Assembly: GCA_034432655.1 (NCBI GenBank)
Contig: DAOUBP010000054.1
Location: forward strand, 1-50,045
Length of the DNA stretch: 50,045 nt
Direction of reading: 5' to 3'
From: DAOUBP01 sp034432655
GTDB lineage: Bacteria; Chloroflexota; Anaerolineae; CG2-30-64-16
Positions 49,205 to 50,045 of this stretch are shown piece by piece. Numbering within the stretch: position 1 is the first letter of the stretch; each line of letters starts with the position of its first letter. The notes under the pieces are model-generated. The model was not told where the DNA came from, made no database searches, and saw only the letters and a list, made by a program, of their open reading frames with translations. The position numbers and the translations under genes were made by a program.

Positions 49205-49248
49205 TTTACAAACCATATACAAAGATTATTCATCACATCTACCGATCC
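49205..49248. promoter_or_regulatory. four 11-bp direct repeats, possible CarH/LitR-type operator
   Basis: Units start at 49205, 49216, 49227 and 49238 with cores TTTACA, TATACA, TATTCA and TCTACC. The first two fit nTnnACAn exactly, the last two with one mismatch each. As I recall it, that is the direct-repeat pattern of B12-dependent MerR-family photoreceptors (CarH/LitR). They lie 91-134 bases upstream of the heliorhodopsin start. No convincing -35/-10 pair was found near them. Confidence 0.4.
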
Positions 49249-49354
49249 TGATGTAACACCCGCTACAATTGGCCGGTTCACCCCTGAAAGTCGGCCCTCA
49301 CTTCAACAGCAGCGCCCGCACCGGGCTGAGCGCCACCGGCCGCCGTGGCCGGGA

Positions 49355-50045
49355 GTTTCAGTCCCCTGACGGGGATTCATCGCTTCGAGACGACTCTCAC
49401 GTGCCAGGCACCTTGGAGGTGCCTGGCACGTACTTCAGTCTCCTGACGGGGACTCATCGCTTCGAGACGTGATCGTGATCTAATTCGTCTTTCGTCGTTG
49501 GTCGTTCGTTTCAGTCCCCTGACGGGGACTCACCGCTTCGCGACGTGATCGTGATCTAAGCTTCAAGACCTGATCGTGATCTAATTCGTCTTTCGTCGTT
49601 GGTCGTTCGTTTCAGTCTCCTGACGGGGATTCATCGCTTCGAGACGTTGGGAGTCGGCTCGTTGCAGGGTCTGATGGATGCGATGTTTCAGTCCCCTGAC
49701 GGGGATTCATCGCTTCGAGACTTGAGGCGTGGCACCAAGGGGAATCCACGCCGAACATCACGTTTCAGTCCCCTGACGGGGATTCATCGCTTCGAGACTG
49801 AACGACAAAGCGAAGGAGATCAAGAACGAAACCATGTTTCAGTCCCCTGACGGGGATTCATCGCTTCGAGACCCCACGAAGGTCTTCATGAGGCCAAGTT
49901 GGGCATGAAGTTTCAGTCCCCTGACGGGGATTCATCGCTTCGAGACCCCTTCCCAAGGGGGAAAGCGCCGAGCAGGTAACAGAAAAGGTTTCAGTCCCCT
50001 GACGGGGATTCATCGCTTCGAGACTCAGGGGCCACGGAGGCCCCT
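49355..50045 (-). CRISPR. CRISPR array, trailer end, nine repeats in window
   Basis: 37-base repeats lie at 49355, 49432, 49508, 49609, 49685, 49762, 49836, 49910 and 49988, with spacers of 37-41 bases (one of 64). The array continues beyond the window. Read on the minus strand the repeat starts GTCTCGAAGCGATGAATCC, has a CCCC-GTCA-GGGG hairpin and ends GGGGACTGAAAC, the usual 3' end of a repeat, so transcription should run from beyond 50045 leftward. Repeats 2 and 3 carry substitutions, and repeat 4 carries one, which fits the old end. Spacer 3 contains a truncated repeat (GCTTCAAGAC) and a copy of spacer 2. No cas gene is in the window, so the type cannot be set. Confidence 0.97.

Overview
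The window is high-GC bacterial DNA with dense coding. It most likely comes from an uncultured Chloroflexota of the Anaerolineae/Caldilineae type. This assignment is inference. It rests on Thr/Pro-rich linkers after signal peptides, a cell-surface protein remnant ending in a 'FLPLVLRR' tail, a heliorhodopsin, large multihaem cytochromes, a T-box upstream of valS, and intergenic spaces full of hairpin repeats and 7-8 bp microsatellites. No rRNA, tRNA or transposase gene was found, and no cas gene.

Layout. (1) 0.3-10.4 kb, minus strand: a nine-gene amine catabolism locus. It reads from an MttB-family methyltransferase through an ornithine cyclodeaminase-like protein, a glutamine amidotransferase-like protein, a class III aminotransferase and an amino-acid oxidase to a three-subunit HcnABC/D-hydroxyproline-dehydrogenase-like flavoenzyme and a cupin. 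A clear promoter precedes it. (2) 10.7-14.6 kb, plus strand: a heterodimeric ABC exporter with one degenerate and one consensus ATP site, divergent from (1). (3) 14.7-20.2 kb: PfkB kinase, PLDc_N-like and UPF0175 genes, then a phosphodiesterase and a GH4 glycosidase on the minus strand, divergent from a zinc alcohol dehydrogenase. (4) 20.3-23.4 kb, minus strand: a nonahaem cytochrome c, a cytochrome b/octahaem fusion, and a small tail-anchored protein. (5) 23.6-28.5 kb, minus strand: valS under a consensus promoter and a T-box riboswitch, separated from it by a broken VapC gene, then a Thr/Pro-rich membrane protein. (6) 28.6-30.9 kb, plus strand: a homocysteine methyltransferase/methylenetetrahydrofolate reductase fusion and a small unknown gene. 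(7) 31.3-42.8 kb, plus strand: an uncharacterised surface module. It holds a zinc-ribbon PrsW homologue lacking its catalytic residues, a membrane-anchored protein, two related trypsin-like proteases with calcium-loop motifs, a lipoprotein, and a 1395-residue kinase-TPR protein that lacks the catalytic HRD aspartate. (8) 43.2-47.2 kb, plus strand: PIG-L deacetylase, Maf and a PcrA/UvrD helicase. (9) 47.4-50.0 kb: a surface-protein remnant fused to a truncated DUF456 gene, a heliorhodopsin with 11-bp direct repeats upstream, and the trailer end of a CRISPR array that runs off the window.

The most distinctive features are three. Palindromic repeats have entered coding sequences in frame (both large subunits of the flavoenzyme, valS and the helicase) or supply stop codons at gene ends. 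A surface protease module is bracketed by a pseudo-protease and a pseudokinase. The heliorhodopsin has possible CarH/LitR-type operator repeats upstream. Start sites were set by ribosome binding sites, ATGA overlaps and family length. All database comparisons are from memory and were not run.
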